Shown in pieces: positions 28,168 through 40,900 of a stretch of 64,000 bases of DNA. How positions within the stretch are numbered: the first letter of the stretch is position 1; each line of letters starts with the position of its first letter. The translations under genes were made by a program, and so were the position numbers. Origin of the DNA: Melanocharis versteri (taxonomy: Eukaryota > Chordata > Aves > Passeriformes > Melanocharitidae); contig VZTG01001080.1 of NCBI GenBank assembly GCA_013397845.1, forward strand, positions 860,536 to 924,535. The letters are read 5' to 3'. Below the pieces are notes generated by a model. That model made no database searches, had not been told where the DNA came from, and saw only the letters and a list, made by a program, of their open reading frames with translations.

Positions 28168-28637
28168 CTTCTCAGTAAGTGCAAAGAATCATGAGGGATT
28201 CCCCAAAGGAGAAAGGTGTTGAATTTTTGACATAGATTTTTTTATCCGTTTTGGTAGGCATTGAAATTAAATATGTGTTAATAAAGAATAAGCTTTTTTT
28301 TAGGGTTTTATGACTCTAAAATATTTCTGTTTCTCTGTCAGCACTTTCTTTGTTCATTTCATGCCATAATTCCAAGGTTTTTTACAATCACAAATGCACT
28401 TTTATGATAAGTATGGTCTTTCTTTTAATCTACCGCCTGTACTATCTTTTATGGAACACAAAGAAAAGCAGTGAAATAGCCCAAATGACCTGCTTGATAT
28501 CTCCCACCAGGTCCATGTGAGGCTCCTTGGGCTTTCCAGTCTCTCCTGCTTTCTAGCTAATAAGCAAACACAGTGTTGAGGCTGGAGTCCAGGACTTGTC
28601 TTAAAACATCTGAGTGCGAAGACATCTGATGTTACGT

Positions 28638-28715
28638 GTGTAAGAGTGCTGCTTTATCCTCTGCCGTGCGCTTCCCGTGTGACCTTGGCAAAGTCATTCA
28701 CTTTGAATTTCAGAA
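28638..28715 (+). mobile_element. possible MIR-like SINE remnant
   Basis: The order 'taagagtgct', 'cctctgccgtgcgcttcc', 'gtgtgaccttggcaaagtca', 'ttcactt' parallels the MIR core (taagagcac, ctctgccacttactagctg, tgtgaccttgggcaagtcac). It is short and diverged, so the call is tentative. Confidence 0.45.
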
Positions 28716-30729
28716 AAGTCTGTAGGATCTCGAGGTTCAGCCAGAAGCGGAAGGCAGTGAAGCTGAACTGCAGCAGCAAATGAGCCCCTGAGATCCCAGA
28801 TGCAAAAGGGGTCACTGACACCACCAAATCTTCATGTGGCCTTGTGTACCCAGCATAGGATTAGCCGAGGTGAAGGAGATAACACATTTTAACAGTATCC
28901 TGTCTCCTTCTGCTTGCTTGGGGCATTAGAGCTATTGGGACAGTCTCTGTAGTAAGATTGCATAAGAAATTGTAATCTGGCTTCCCAGGCTTGAATTAGT
29001 CTTCACTGTGTGGTCTCACATACCTAGTGCTGTGGCAAAGTGTCCTTAAATTAAGAATATTGTCCATTTTAGACCACTCAAATGCCCAGATGAAAAGTCC
29101 CTCAAGTATAGCAAAGTGTTATGTAAATATGGTCAGGATTATGTGGCATGATGTAGATGGCAGTGTTACACTTTTGTTTTTTGTTGTAAAGGGCTAAATA
29201 TATAGTTTAGGTTTGTTCTTACAAATATTCACATTTGTTATATTTTCATACTGTTATATTACCCTAAACATGTATTTTTCATTGTTGTTTTCTGAAAGCT
29301 TGGCAAATCCCAGGCAGTAAAATACAGACAGGCTGCAGTGCCCAAAGCAGGATGAGAGAGGCACTGCTCTGTATCAAAACTCATTGTATTCTCTTCTTAA
29401 ACAGTATGAACAAAATCCTGTCCAGCTTTCATCAGGTAAGAAAAACAGTGTAGTAAGGAGTTTTGGGGATAAAGAATAAAGGAGAGACAAAACCCTTAGG
29501 TACAAGGGCAGAAAGTCCCAGATAAACATGGCTCTGATTCTCTCTATGAGGGCAGTTCCCCCTGGGGAGAGCTGAACGTCTTGTAAATGGACCCTTCTTT
29601 TACACCAGTGACTCTTAGGTGTCTTGGGCTGCTGGCTTTGTAAAAAACAACAGCTTTAATTTTTTCTTAATATCCCTTAATATTTTGTATCATATTATCC
29701 CTTCAGTGCTTTAAAATGAAACAAAAAGATGCCATTTAATTCCAGCAGGCTTTTGGTGCTGTGACCTTTGTGCAGTGCTGGAATTATACAGTAGGGAAGA
29801 GCTGTCCCTGTCTTGCATTACAGACTCATGAATTTCTAAACTCGCAGTATGGCACAACTGCTGTCTAGTAACAATGGGAAGCTGGCATTCTGTCCACCAG
29901 AGCGTGAAGTCCCAGGAGAGCAGACAGAAAGCAGTAGGACCTGGAATAAAAGATACATCTGTGTGCTACAAAAAAAAAGCAGTACCCTTCCCTGTTTCTT
30001 GTCTCATCACTTTTACCTCATTTTCTTTGTGTATACCGAAGCACTGCTTGTGTCCAATGGAAGTGACAAGAAGCACTTAAGTGAATTGGTAAAGAACAAA
30101 TTAGCCTCAAAGTGAATTTGATGACTGATATGGCTCCAGCGAGGGAACAAGAAAGTGTTGAAATGTAGAATCATAAAACTGTGAGTTCTGTTGCATCTAC
30201 AACATTTTAAAAATACTAGCCAGAGTTAATTTCTTATGCTATTTTTAATGCTAGTTTTAAGCAAGCACAGTCTTTCCAGCCACTGAAGTCTGGTAAGCAC
30301 ATCTGGGTCTATACCAGTATTTTAATTTTTAACTGAGAAGAGCAAAATATCTGGATACTTCCGCTTATAATTGCAGGACTTTCTTTTGTTGCTTCGTACA
30401 TCTTACTTGTGAGCATGCATATGCCCGAGTTATTTTCAGCACTAGGTGGTCACTGCCACTTTCCCTGGTGCGACAGGATCTTCATCTTGCTAAACCAAGG
30501 TATGAACACCATTGTGATGGAATAGTGTGGAAGTGATGAACAATCTCTCAACACCAGAATAACTCCATTGAGTCCAGCTATCCCAGGGTAGTTGCAGATA
30601 ATTTCCTATTCCCTTTTTGTGATCAAGCTCTGGATGATTGTGTCTAAAAACATGTTAACTTCTTTTAAAGTTTTAGGGAACTGGCACGCGTATTTGTTTC
30701 TTCCACTTTGGCCTCAAAGGGGGATTTTT

Positions 30730-31003
30730 TGCGTATAGTGGTGGGACAAGGAGGAATAGCTTTAAACTGAAAGTAGGTTTTCGTTAGATATTAGGAAGAC
30801 ATTATTTAGTGTGATGGTGGTGAGGCACTGAAAAAGGTTGCCCAGAGAAGTTGTGGATGCCCCACCTCCGGAAGTGTTAAGGCCAGGCTGGATGGGACTT
30901 TGATTAATGTGGTCTAGTGAGAGGTGTCCCAGCCCATGTCAGGGGGCTTGGAACTGCATAACCTTTAAGGTCTCTTCCAACCCAAACCATTCTATGATTC
31001 TAG
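30730..31003 (+). mobile_element. CR1 LINE 3' fragment, about 270 bases
   Basis: This is a plus-strand CR1 3' end. Landmarks are a 'gtgggacaaggaggaatag' segment, 'agatattaggaagaca', 'ggttgcccagagaagttgtg', 'ccaggctggatgggactttg' and the terminal 'aaccattctatgattcta'. The internal sequence differs from the copy at 46.5 kb (for example 'gaggtgtcccagcccatgtc' in place of the 'gacttagttgtgaacatggt' type), so it is a different CR1 subfamily. It contains no useful ORF. The left edge is approximate. Confidence 0.93.
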
Positions 31004-34000
31004 GAAAAATCAGCTACTTACCTCTGAAGGTTTGTCCTTGTCAGTATAATAAGAAAAATGAAAAGAATATTTATATCTCGTAGTAAATGTGCACACACAG
31101 GATAAGCACTACTTTCAGTGGAATTTGGGTTTTTTTCAGCTTGCCTTTTTCCTTTCCGGGGGCACATCAACTCCTTTTATTATTCACAAATAAGATAACT
31201 GGTGTTCTGGGCACTCCTAGATATTTTAATTCTATGGATAAAACCATGGTGAAAACAGGGTAAGAAACTATTATTGGAATCAGAACAGAATGCCTTTAGC
31301 AAAGAAATTACAAGTAAAAAAGGATGGGATGGGAAGAAAAGCATTGTCTGGTTTCTGAGTGAGTTTTGGAGTTCATACTGCTGCAATGACTTGCTCTGCA
31401 ATGAAAGCAGTTTCTTTCTACTTAGACTAAGATTTCTGTTCATCACTGATGCTATTGAGGTGATTTAACTGTTCTACAGTATTTTCTTTGTGTGGATGGA
31501 CTTGAAGATAATGAACAGAGGATTTGGGGTATTTTTCTCTAATGATCAAGGTTGAAATTTTACCATCTTTCTCTCCTAGAAAATGAATGAAATGAAGTGG
31601 GATAGTTCTAATTCATCCTAGATTCCTTCAGTCAATATTTCAATAGGAAACCTCTTCAACTTTTTGAATCTCAGTGTACTACTCCCCTGATTCTTGAGTG
31701 GCTCTTTAAATCTATATGCCTTGATAACATAGACATTGGAGCTTGTACGAAGTGCCCTTCTGAAAAGAGTTACATAATTATTTCAGTCCCTTGTAGACTG
31801 GAGAAGAAATGATCTGCCATTTTTTGAAAGACAAACTATTAGAAGTAACTACTTATCCAGGAAATCCCGTGCATTACCTGGAGTTTTCTAGCCTTTGGCC
31901 ATGTGCAAAAGAAAGTGTCAGACACTGACAAGCTTCAGCATAAATTATGGCAGGGGAACGATACAGAGGGAATGGGTAGGGCATCTTATGGGGAGCTCTG
32001 AGCTGCCAAACAGGGATTCTGTCAACTCACAGTTACCACAGTGAGTGTACAAAAATCCTCTCCTGGAAAAGTGCATACGAGCAGAGAGAGGAGAATCCTT
32101 GCCCAGTTATAGTTGTAGGCTGCATTACATGGTATTATTGGCCAAAATCAGAGGATTCCTATTAAATACCTAGAGTTTCCACATTATTCTTGCTCTAAAA
32201 TGCTAGTGATTTGCCTGAAGGTTTTCCTTTTATTTGTATTTTGAAACCTTGTTTGCTTGTAGTAACTTGCTTGGAAGTTTATAGCACTGAATTTTGAGGA
32301 TTATTTGCAGAGATTACTTGCACCTTTTTAATAGTTATTGTCCAGGAAAGAATTTTTCATCTGATTATACAAAGGTGTTAACTCTGATCAACTGTTGCGT
32401 TTTCAAAGTCCTGCGCGAAATATGTTTATGCAGCCAGACACAGAGGCTCCCAAATGCAATACTAGCAACGAAGAATGTAGGAAGCAGGGGTGAAGGAGTT
32501 GCTGATGTGCTTCCCCTTATGAAAGGAGAACAGGGTTGCCTGGAGGAAGGATGTCTTTGGCTGATGGAACAAGACTTTGTGAGGTGTATTGCTTGGGCAC
32601 AGGATACCCTGAAATCTCTGGAGGGCAGAGGAAAGGTGACTTGTGAAATGTCTGGGATCATGCTGTTTGGTTGTAATCTGAAACATCCTCAGTATTTACA
32701 TGAGAGAAGATATGAAATGAATGACCAGGACTTGTTTCAGATCACAAAGCTTGCCATATTCACATGAGGGTGAATACAGCAACAGTCTCTCTGGGACAGC
32801 TTCACAGCTACGGGATCCTACACAAAACCACCAAAGGCAAGTGAGGAAGGCTGGTGTCCCCACAATTTTCCATTGAAAATCCATGCTTGCTAGAGGTCTT
32901 CTGAGGGGATAACGAGCAGCCACACTGCCTTAATGTGAGCAAGTTCTAAACAGAGAAGGTCTGAAGGCAGTGGGAAAAGAAATAATAATTCTGAAAAAGT
33001 CTTGAATATCATTAACTGATTAACTTTCTTTCTGGGATTAATCATGCTTGTGGGTCTGGTCCATTGTCAATGAGGTCAATAAAAACATGTCTTCAATCAG
33101 GAATTCTATTCGTGAAGTATACTCTTTATTTGGCTTCTGTTATCTCAAGACAGGCAAACCACTTATATACAGGAATATCCCAGCTGTTGTAATGCAGTGA
33201 ACTATAGTGCAGCTCTACAGCATAGATGTGAAAAAGTCAGAAATTGTAGAACTGTGGGATTTTTGGAAACAGAGTTCTTCTATAATTTTGTATATAGCAT
33301 CCAGAAGCAGAATTTCCCCTGTAATCTCCCCTTTTTGCAGTTGTGGGCAATATCCTCCAGATAATATGCTATCTTTTTCTTGTCCTCTGAGCTCAGCATG
33401 TTTTAAAGGATATAATGGTATGTAGCAAACACTTCTCCCAGGGCACTAAAAATTTGCAGCCAAAGTTTCAAAACCCTGTTACTCCTCTGCATTTGAAATG
33501 TGCCTGTTACAGTGTTTTATGAGTGGAACACACATGGTGGCATAAAGCTTACCTGAAAAATATCTAAAGATAAGACTGAGAAGGGAATGGGTACTCATTT
33601 ACATGTATAAGAAGTTACAGCAGCTGCTGGTGTTCAGGCACAATTATTTCTCATGAAAATGTTTGGAAACAGGTTTGGTTCTTTTAGTGTAATCAACTCA
33701 AGTTATTGCATCTGGGAAAGATTTGTCGCTATCAAAACTGAGCACCAAAAGGGGCATAGGAAATACAGTTCTCTAAGTGAAAATCAGTAGCTTTAACATG
33801 ATTCTACCTACAGGTGAATGGACGTTGCCTGCTTCTGGTCCATCATGCTGAGAGGGCAGTTGCATACGATTCTGATTAGTATTTTTTTTATATGTGTATA
33901 ATCTCATCTTCCTAAGGACATCTGTAAAGTTAAAAAGATTGAATCTAGGTATAATTCTACAGTCAAGTTAGTATTTTTCTCAGAGTAGATCTGGGAAAAA

Positions 34001-37000
34001 TCCAAACTACGTGCTATGCTGGTTTTTAGAAGAATTTGCTATTCCATCTAATTTGAATAAAAGATTTACTGAAAACCCCTGGAGGGATAGTAAGATCTTT
34101 GGAACACTCGTTCATCCTTGGTCGATTATGGTAAAGGATCTGACCACTGACTACTGAAACACTGCACAGCCTCAGCATTGTTGGCTGGAACATGCTCAAA
34201 GACATTCACTAAATTTAATATTAGTTATAGGTAAGTATCATTAAGTTTCTATTAGCAGATAAAAGAGATTCAAACTGAACCCAGCTACCGAGATACTTGC
34301 AAATACTAAACATAAAGCTCTGACATCTACAGTTTCAATCTTGATTTAAGCCTAAATGTACATGTAATATGCCTGTGCTGTTGAAAGAGTATTTATAGCA
34401 GTAGAGAGCATTGCCTGGTCTGCTGAAAAGCTTGATTACCTACCTGCCTGCATTAGTTTCCCTGTGAAATACAGTGTTTCTGAAATGATATGTGCAATTA
34501 GAGACTTGCTGTCAAGCTTGCAATTGAGACGAGGCTGCAGTAGTTAGTGTGGAGGAACTCTAGCTTACAGCTTTATGCTTAAACTGATCTTTTCATTCTT
34601 GGCAAAAGCAAAAACTCCTGATGTAAAGATGAAATTCATTTCACCTTGATCAGAGTTGAAGTGTGCTTAAGGTAGGAAAGATGCACACAGACTGCAGACG
34701 CAGCTTAGATGCTGTCTGCACCTCAGACCATAAAGAGATACCACAGCCCAGTCCCTTGTCTGCCTTTTCTGTGAGTTACTCTTTTAGCTCTAGTGTTGGT
34801 TCCACCAGCTCCTTTTTGCTGAGTGTGTGGTGTGTCAGGGCCACGAATATTTGTGTGTAGCACCTGTGCAGCCTATCCTCCTGTCCTACTTTGGCTCGCC
34901 CACACTTTCCCTTCCCACCTGTAGAGCTCCTATTGATTTGTTACACTTGGTATCTTTTGGTCTGTTACCACTCCAGCCTCAGAAGATGCTGAGTGCTAGT
35001 GCTGGAGGGAGACTTTTGCTGGCCTTCAGATCTTCAGTTAATTTCTTATCATATGGTTCCCAAAAGAAAGCACCCTGGAAAATGTTAGAGAGCAAACCTG
35101 ACAAAGTATTTGGGTCTACCATCATCTGTGTAAGTTAGACAGGAGCAGCATATAGTGAATTCTGTCACCTTGCTCTCCACTCCTTTTTGAGATCACTTTT
35201 GAATATGTAGAAGTCTTATTCATGAAGACATGAACTGGAAACACTTAATTAGGCAGTGCTATGTGTTGAGAAACTTAAAAAAAAATTAAAACCCTCAACA
35301 GTTAATGTATTTGAGGAAAAAAGACTTTAGATTTTTTTGGACAAATAATTACTGATTTCACTTTGTACCTTAACCATATTGAGGTATTGAACTTGTCCAT
35401 GATGTAAGTAGAAATGCGCTTAAGTTCATAAACCCTTCTTATTGTTACTCTTTTTTTGTTGCTTCATAGATCACACCATAATTTACAGATAAAATTTTTT
35501 TTCTGCTGGGGCTGAAAAGTGACATAACTGTTCTCTCTGACTTGGCTCAATGTTCTTCAGTGTACAGCAGTCCAAGTATTAGAAAACCTGATTCGAAACA
35601 TCTTGGAGACTTCATAGGATAATCACTTATAAGAGCTTTGTTTTCACACAGTATCATCTAAAGAACTGATATTTAACAAGTGATTAAAAAAGAACTGAGA
35701 GCATTTTGGTTTTTACTATATCCCCATGGGGGTGTCTTCAGTTGAATAATTCAGATTCATGGTTTGAGGCAGAAAATTATAGCAGGTTGCTAGAAATGGG
35801 GTATTATCCTTCTAATAGTCTATGAAGCTTTAGTTTCTATTTTTCAACATACTGTGCTGATTCTTTTCTTAGCATTGCTACAACAAATATGAGCAACTCA
35901 TTCACACACAGTCCTTGTCTTGTTCATTCTGTGCACATGTTTTGCAAGCATTTTGTGCTCATGTGGATAACATGGGCTTGGAAGTTCACCTAGTATTCAG
36001 TATTTTTCAAATGTTGGCCTCAGATTTATTCTGATGGGAATAATGCATTTTTTTTAAAGACATATTTATTTACATACTTGTTTTTCATCTGGAAAGGTTA
36101 CTCATCTCACGACGCAAACCTCTTGGGAAACGTATCTTGTTCCAGAAATATTTCTGCTGTCATTAGAAAAGCTGATGGAATCTGTGTAAGTCATAAAATG
36201 TTCGGTTACTGCTCCGTAAAAGGAAAAAAAAAGTGTATTTTATCACAACAGCCTCTTTTTTTTTTTTTTTTTTAAGTATTTATCTTGAAGAAAAGCCTTG
36301 AAAATGGTACTTGATTCAGTTCATCAAACTTTCAGTTTCTCTGAAGAACAGCAGCACGATCTCAGCTTTGATCCATTAGCTGTTAGAGATGTTCTTATTT
36401 GTTAGTTATATTCCTGAAAGACTGGCTGTGGTGAAGAAAAGCAAGGGATTTTTACAAAGATTTAAGTAGCTAAGGCCAAACTTCTTCTTAAACCGCACAG
36501 ATTAGTATTGTAGGAAAACAGCTGATGTTGCAGAAAGATGTGATAAATGAAACTTCGGAGCATTCCACTGTGTGTACAAACAGTCCTGAAGAATTTCAAG
36601 CTGGGACCCCCACCTGTGTCATGCTTCAGTTGATTGGGCTCCTGCTTCTTCTCTTTGTTATTTTTTGTTTTTGAGTCATCACAGTATATAATTTACCCCG
36701 ACCACACCAGCATAAAAACAGCTATTGAAGTTTAGCCTGTGGTTTTGTATTAGAAATGCTCTATTTTTAGAAGTTTCTAACTAGACTATAAAAATAACTT
36801 TGGACAGGCTTGGGGTTAGAAAACTACACAGGCATTGTATTAAAAGATGTAATTAAAAATAAGAGGCTGTGAAACAAGTATATGCAACTAACTTTTGTAA
36901 CAGGACTCTAGTCACCCTCTGTGTACAGTGACTTCCCAAGTAAAGCATACTCTCAGCAAGATTTTGCTTGTACATTTATTGAACCCTTTTACCAGCTTTA

Positions 37001-37801
37001 TGCATGTTTCTTCCGCATATCTGCTGTATTCCTAGATTTTCTGGGTTTTTTTGTTTCCATTTTTGGCATTTGTTTGTTTGTTTTTAATACCTTGATGCAC
37101 ATCCAGCCCTCTTTACCTGAAAGAAGTGTGTTGTTACAGATGTGGCAGTAGGTGAATGGTGGGTGATGCCCACACCACCATGGAAGTTGGTAGCTTTAGT
37201 CTTTAGTTGATTGTTGGAGGTGTTTTCAGTTCCTCTGTACCTTACCAGTTACATTCATAAGAGTCTGCAGAAGCTGTGAAGAAGTTGTGAGGTTCCAAAG
37301 GCCCTTTACCATCCCCTTCTTATGCCAGAGGGATGTTGGCAGGAGGGAAGGGGCCTAACCGGAACTGTGCCAGCACTCAGGCACTGCAAAGATGGAAGCC
37401 CAGATAGCCTTTACTACGTCAATAAAATATCCACAGAGCTTGGAGAAGAGAGAAGTAAGGAGAACCATGACCTAAATTTTCCATTTCTAAATAAATCTAA
37501 GTGAATAGTGCTTGTGGGACTCATAATTCATTTTAGAAGGAGAATAGGGAGAGTGAGGGACGACTTGTGAGTGACATGTCTATGTTGTTGGAAAGCTGCC
37601 ATCTCTGTTTTGGTTAGATTGGTTTTTTATCCTTTCTGTTCTTTCCTTGCATGTTGGCCTGAGCAGAGGAATGGGCATGACTCCTGGATCACTGAAGCAC
37701 AACTGCTTCAAGCAATGAGTCAGCTCTGTTACTCAGATTTGGTACAACAGGCAGCCGGTCACTGAAGCAACAGTCACCTACCCAGGGTCTGTTTGTTCCA
37801 G
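31004..37801. other. non-coding DNA, no supported gene
   Basis: AT-rich. The 157-codon ORF at 32,294-32,767 has minus-strand ORFs over the same bases and no domain that I recognise, so it is not called. A weak exon-like block at 36,146 is discussed in findings. A poly(T) tract lies at 36,256. Confidence 0.65.
36256..36273. repeat. poly(T), 18 bases
   Basis: An uninterrupted run of T. It has no adjacent SINE-like body, so it is a simple low-complexity tract. Confidence 0.95.
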
Positions 37802-37989
37802 ATCACCACAAAAGAAGATATCGCCTGGCAGAGGAACCAGAAGGTTATAAAAAAGAATAATGAACCATTTCTGGCAGCTTGGGCTGAAGGAGAAATCTCT
37901 GCTCCAGGAGCTCAGCAGTGTGGAAGGGAAAATGAATACAAACAGACCCTGAAGGAAGAACGAGATAAAGTGAAGGACACAGTTTTCAG
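37802..37989 (+). CDS. candidate internal coding exon, 188 bases, unidentified protein
   Basis: The block follows a good acceptor (a T-rich run ending gtttgttccag) and ends at a usable donor (TTTTCAG followed by gtatta). It is open throughout only in the frame starting at its first base, giving 62 codons plus two bases (acceptor phase 0, donor phase 2). The peptide starts ITTKEDIAWQRNQ and ends KEERDKVKDTVFR. It is rich in K, E, Q and N and looks hydrophilic, with a possibly helical end; I see no motif, signal peptide or membrane segment. The in-frame stop lies just past the donor, so an intronless reading is also open. Its donor phase does not fit the next candidate exon at 48,052, so an unseen exon would have to lie between them. 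I do not recognise the protein. A chance ORF next to splice-like sites is a serious alternative. Confidence 0.3.
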
Positions 37990-40900
37990 GTATTAGAGGT
38001 GGATTCAGCCCACCTGACCTAGGTGCTAGCCAGCTTTCTGGTGTCTATTGAAGCCCCAGCTGAGATGCTTTGAATCCCTATCCAGTCACTGGGGAAGGCT
38101 GCTGCTTGTGGAGATTTCCTGAGACAGATCACACCTGTGTGAAGTACTTCACATTGGATGGGTGGGATCCTACCTTTGGCAGATTTATAATCATCAGTAA
38201 TAACTTATCATTTGTCTTTTAAGTAAGAGAAGCTGTGTCTCAATTTCTTCCAAAGCTTCTGTGTACATGCACACATATCTACTAAAGGGCTAACATGCAA
38301 GGCTCCTATTTCTGGCATGTGAGAAGAATCTGACAAGTTGGTACTTTGCCGTGGGATGTGCAACTGCATTTTAAGTCCTTGATCTCAGGAGATATGCAAG
38401 ACAGAGGATGTACTCTTTGGGAATATGCCACGGAGATTTAAGGGCTTCTAGACACAGCTTAGGTTCCAGAGGCTTGCAAGTGTTACATATGCAAAGACTG
38501 GGTTCCCAGTAGACCATCTGAGCTTTCAGCAGAGGGTGTGTGATTAGGTTTTGTCCCTTAGGATAATGAGAGTCTCCATTTTCTTCATGCATATTCAGCA
38601 TATACAATCTTTTAGGCTTGATGGATTTTTTTCTTTTTACACAGAGAAGAGCAATATAAGGATGCTCTTATTAACTTGACTTTGAGAGCCTGAGAGTCTC
38701 TGGAATTTGTCTTTAAAATACTTATTTTTCTAAGTTCTTCAGAATTTTGCTCTGTAACATGTTAAGTTGTAGTTGCGTGAATATTTTCTTCAGCAGCGAA
38801 GCTAGTTTAAACTCTCCCCTCAGTCAAATAAAACATCTGTAATGACACTGCTGGAAATTTCATAACAATTTCAATTGCATGTTTCTCAGGATTATACTAA
38901 TTTAAGATGGAGAGGTTAGTACTAAGTTATGTATGGAAGTATCTATTAATCAAAACAGCAGTCGATGATCTCAAAGGAAAAGTACTTTCCCAAGCTTGCC
39001 AAAGAAAGCCTGGCGGACAAAAGCAGCAGATCTGTTTGAACATTTATGTTTTGGTGTTTCAGGCTGTTAAGTAGTTTGTTTCATTCTGGACTGGATGCTT
39101 GTTCAGATGAGAAGAAGGCATAAGTCACCAAGACTAGGAAGGCATATTTCGAAGGTGTATTACAACTATAATTCAGCTACATCTTAACAAAATGCCTCCG
39201 TTTTCTTCATTCACAGAGTTAAATCTGAGCAAACTGCATTCAAAAACCTCTTTCTTCCTTAAAAAAAAAATGTAAAAGGCTTCTGCTTCTAACACTTGTG
39301 GACAGCTTTTAAAAATATGAGCCAAATGTAAACTCATACAATGTTGTTTTCCCAAGTTAGCTGGCAACCTGAGATTATAAGGCTTGGCCAATTTCTTTAA
39401 TAAAGGGCTTGACTGAGAAACCCTGAAAACTGCTGAAATACCAACAGAGTGACTCTTGCTACAAAAATACATAGTTAGTGTATGTCTCCTAAAATCTAGA
39501 TATATATATCTGTGCTTCAGGAGCTTCCAGAAAATCTCAGTTTGAATGTCCTCTGCTGCCAAGATCTTCATCTTACCATTCCTCACCCTGTCCCACATTC
39601 TGCAGGCGCAGAATGGCATGCTAAGTAAGAGCTGAAATAGTCTTCTCCTCCACCCTGACAATGATCATGGAAAAATGTACCTGAATTACCTCTGGTAGCT
39701 GGCAGTGCCTTTTGTTAAAAAGATCTCTACTGCAGATGATGAGTAATTTCCAGTGTAAGAAAGCCCTACAACATTTTGAAAAGTAAAAATGTCTGCCATA
39801 TTAATGTGGGATCCTATTGTAGCATTTACCTGTGCTTATTAAGGACAAAATAGGGATGGGATTATGATAATTCAGTTTTAATTTCTTAGTCTGCTGAGAT
39901 TAAACTGTAGTCTGGCTCGGGAAGTGCAGTCACTAATACAATGGAACCACAGCAGGATTAGGATAACATTAGAAACTAATCAATGAAGTATCTTTTATTC
40001 TCCTACAAAAAGTCATTTGTCCACTCTAAAGTGGCACTGGATCTGTAAAATTCACATTTAAGTTTGTTTTGGAAACTCCAATTTCCTGTTTCTCTGTGAA
40101 ACTAAACCACATAATGATTTTGTTTGGGGTGAAAGGGGGAAGAAAATAAAGAAAAACACCAGGCCTGTCCAGATAATTTCTAAATTATATTCTACAAGTG
40201 GGTTTAAACAAATTCATGAATGTCAGGGCTGCTCAAGCTTTCAGCACCTTGACTGTCCCTCAGCTGGCCAGGCAGGGTGGTGCAGTGCAAACCAGGAGGT
40301 GACAGGTCTGGCAGCCTCTCTCTGGCCCTGCCGGAGACTACAGAAAGGGAGTGTCTCTCTGGAGGTGGCCACAGGGAATTTCTGATCACTTCCACTAATT
40401 AGTCCATCATGTTAGGCAGCAAAGAGTTTAAAAATTAATTGTGGCATCTCAAAGTAATTTTCTGTTGGTAATGATTGGGTTTTGTCACCTGTATAACAGG
40501 ACTAGGAAGCAGCATAAGATTCTCATTATTTCATATCTTGACCACTTACTTTAATTTCCTTAGAGTTGAAGCTTATCAAACTTATTCGTTTTCCATCAGT
40601 TTCCTGAATATTTATTGTAAATAACCTCTAAATGTTTTAATACTTAGCACCTTATTTCTACCCTGATGTACATCTCTAATAAGTTTTTTTTGTAACTTCT
40701 TTTAACTGAATTATTTTCTTTTTCCAGTAAAACCCACACCTGGATGAGCAGTGTGTCATCTTATAGCATTATTTTTTTCTGTAAAGTAGTTTCAGAGCTG
40801 ACAACTCTATTTTGAAGTTAATAGGAAGGTTGATACCTACTTCTGGACAAAAAAGGACTCTGTATGTGTTTTTCCCCCCTCTACTCTCAAGGAAGTTAAA

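Larger units (their letters stand above)
23491..30729. other. non-coding DNA between two CR1 copies
   Basis: Mostly AT-rich with no supported gene. The ORFs at 25.55-26.03 kb and 25.92-26.29 kb overlap on opposite strands and show no family signature. A composite microsatellite (27.0 kb), poly(T) (28.15 kb) and MIR-like remnant (28.64 kb) are listed. Small exon-like blocks at 29,405 and 30,440 are discussed as findings only. Confidence 0.65.

Noticed and set aside
30165..30190. 'gaatcataaaactgtgag' resembling a CR1 tail start
   Set aside because: The similarity stops after about 12 bases; no CR1 body follows.
32294..32767. 157-codon plus-strand ORF
   Set aside because: No family signature, and two minus-strand ORFs cover the same bases, as expected of a locally GC-richer patch.
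33121..33175. TTTATT (minus-strand poly(A) signal) in an LTR-like context
   Set aside because: The hexamer is common in AT-rich DNA and there is no other LTR feature nearby.
34160..34230. Open block ending at a perfect donor (ATAG followed by gtaagt)
   Set aside because: The upstream acceptor lacks a pyrimidine tract, and the frame is ambiguous.
39173..39661. 162-codon minus-strand ORF, the longest in the window
   Set aside because: No recognisable domain and no splice or promoter support. In 128,000 codon positions with roughly 6 percent stops, a run of this length is about what chance gives.
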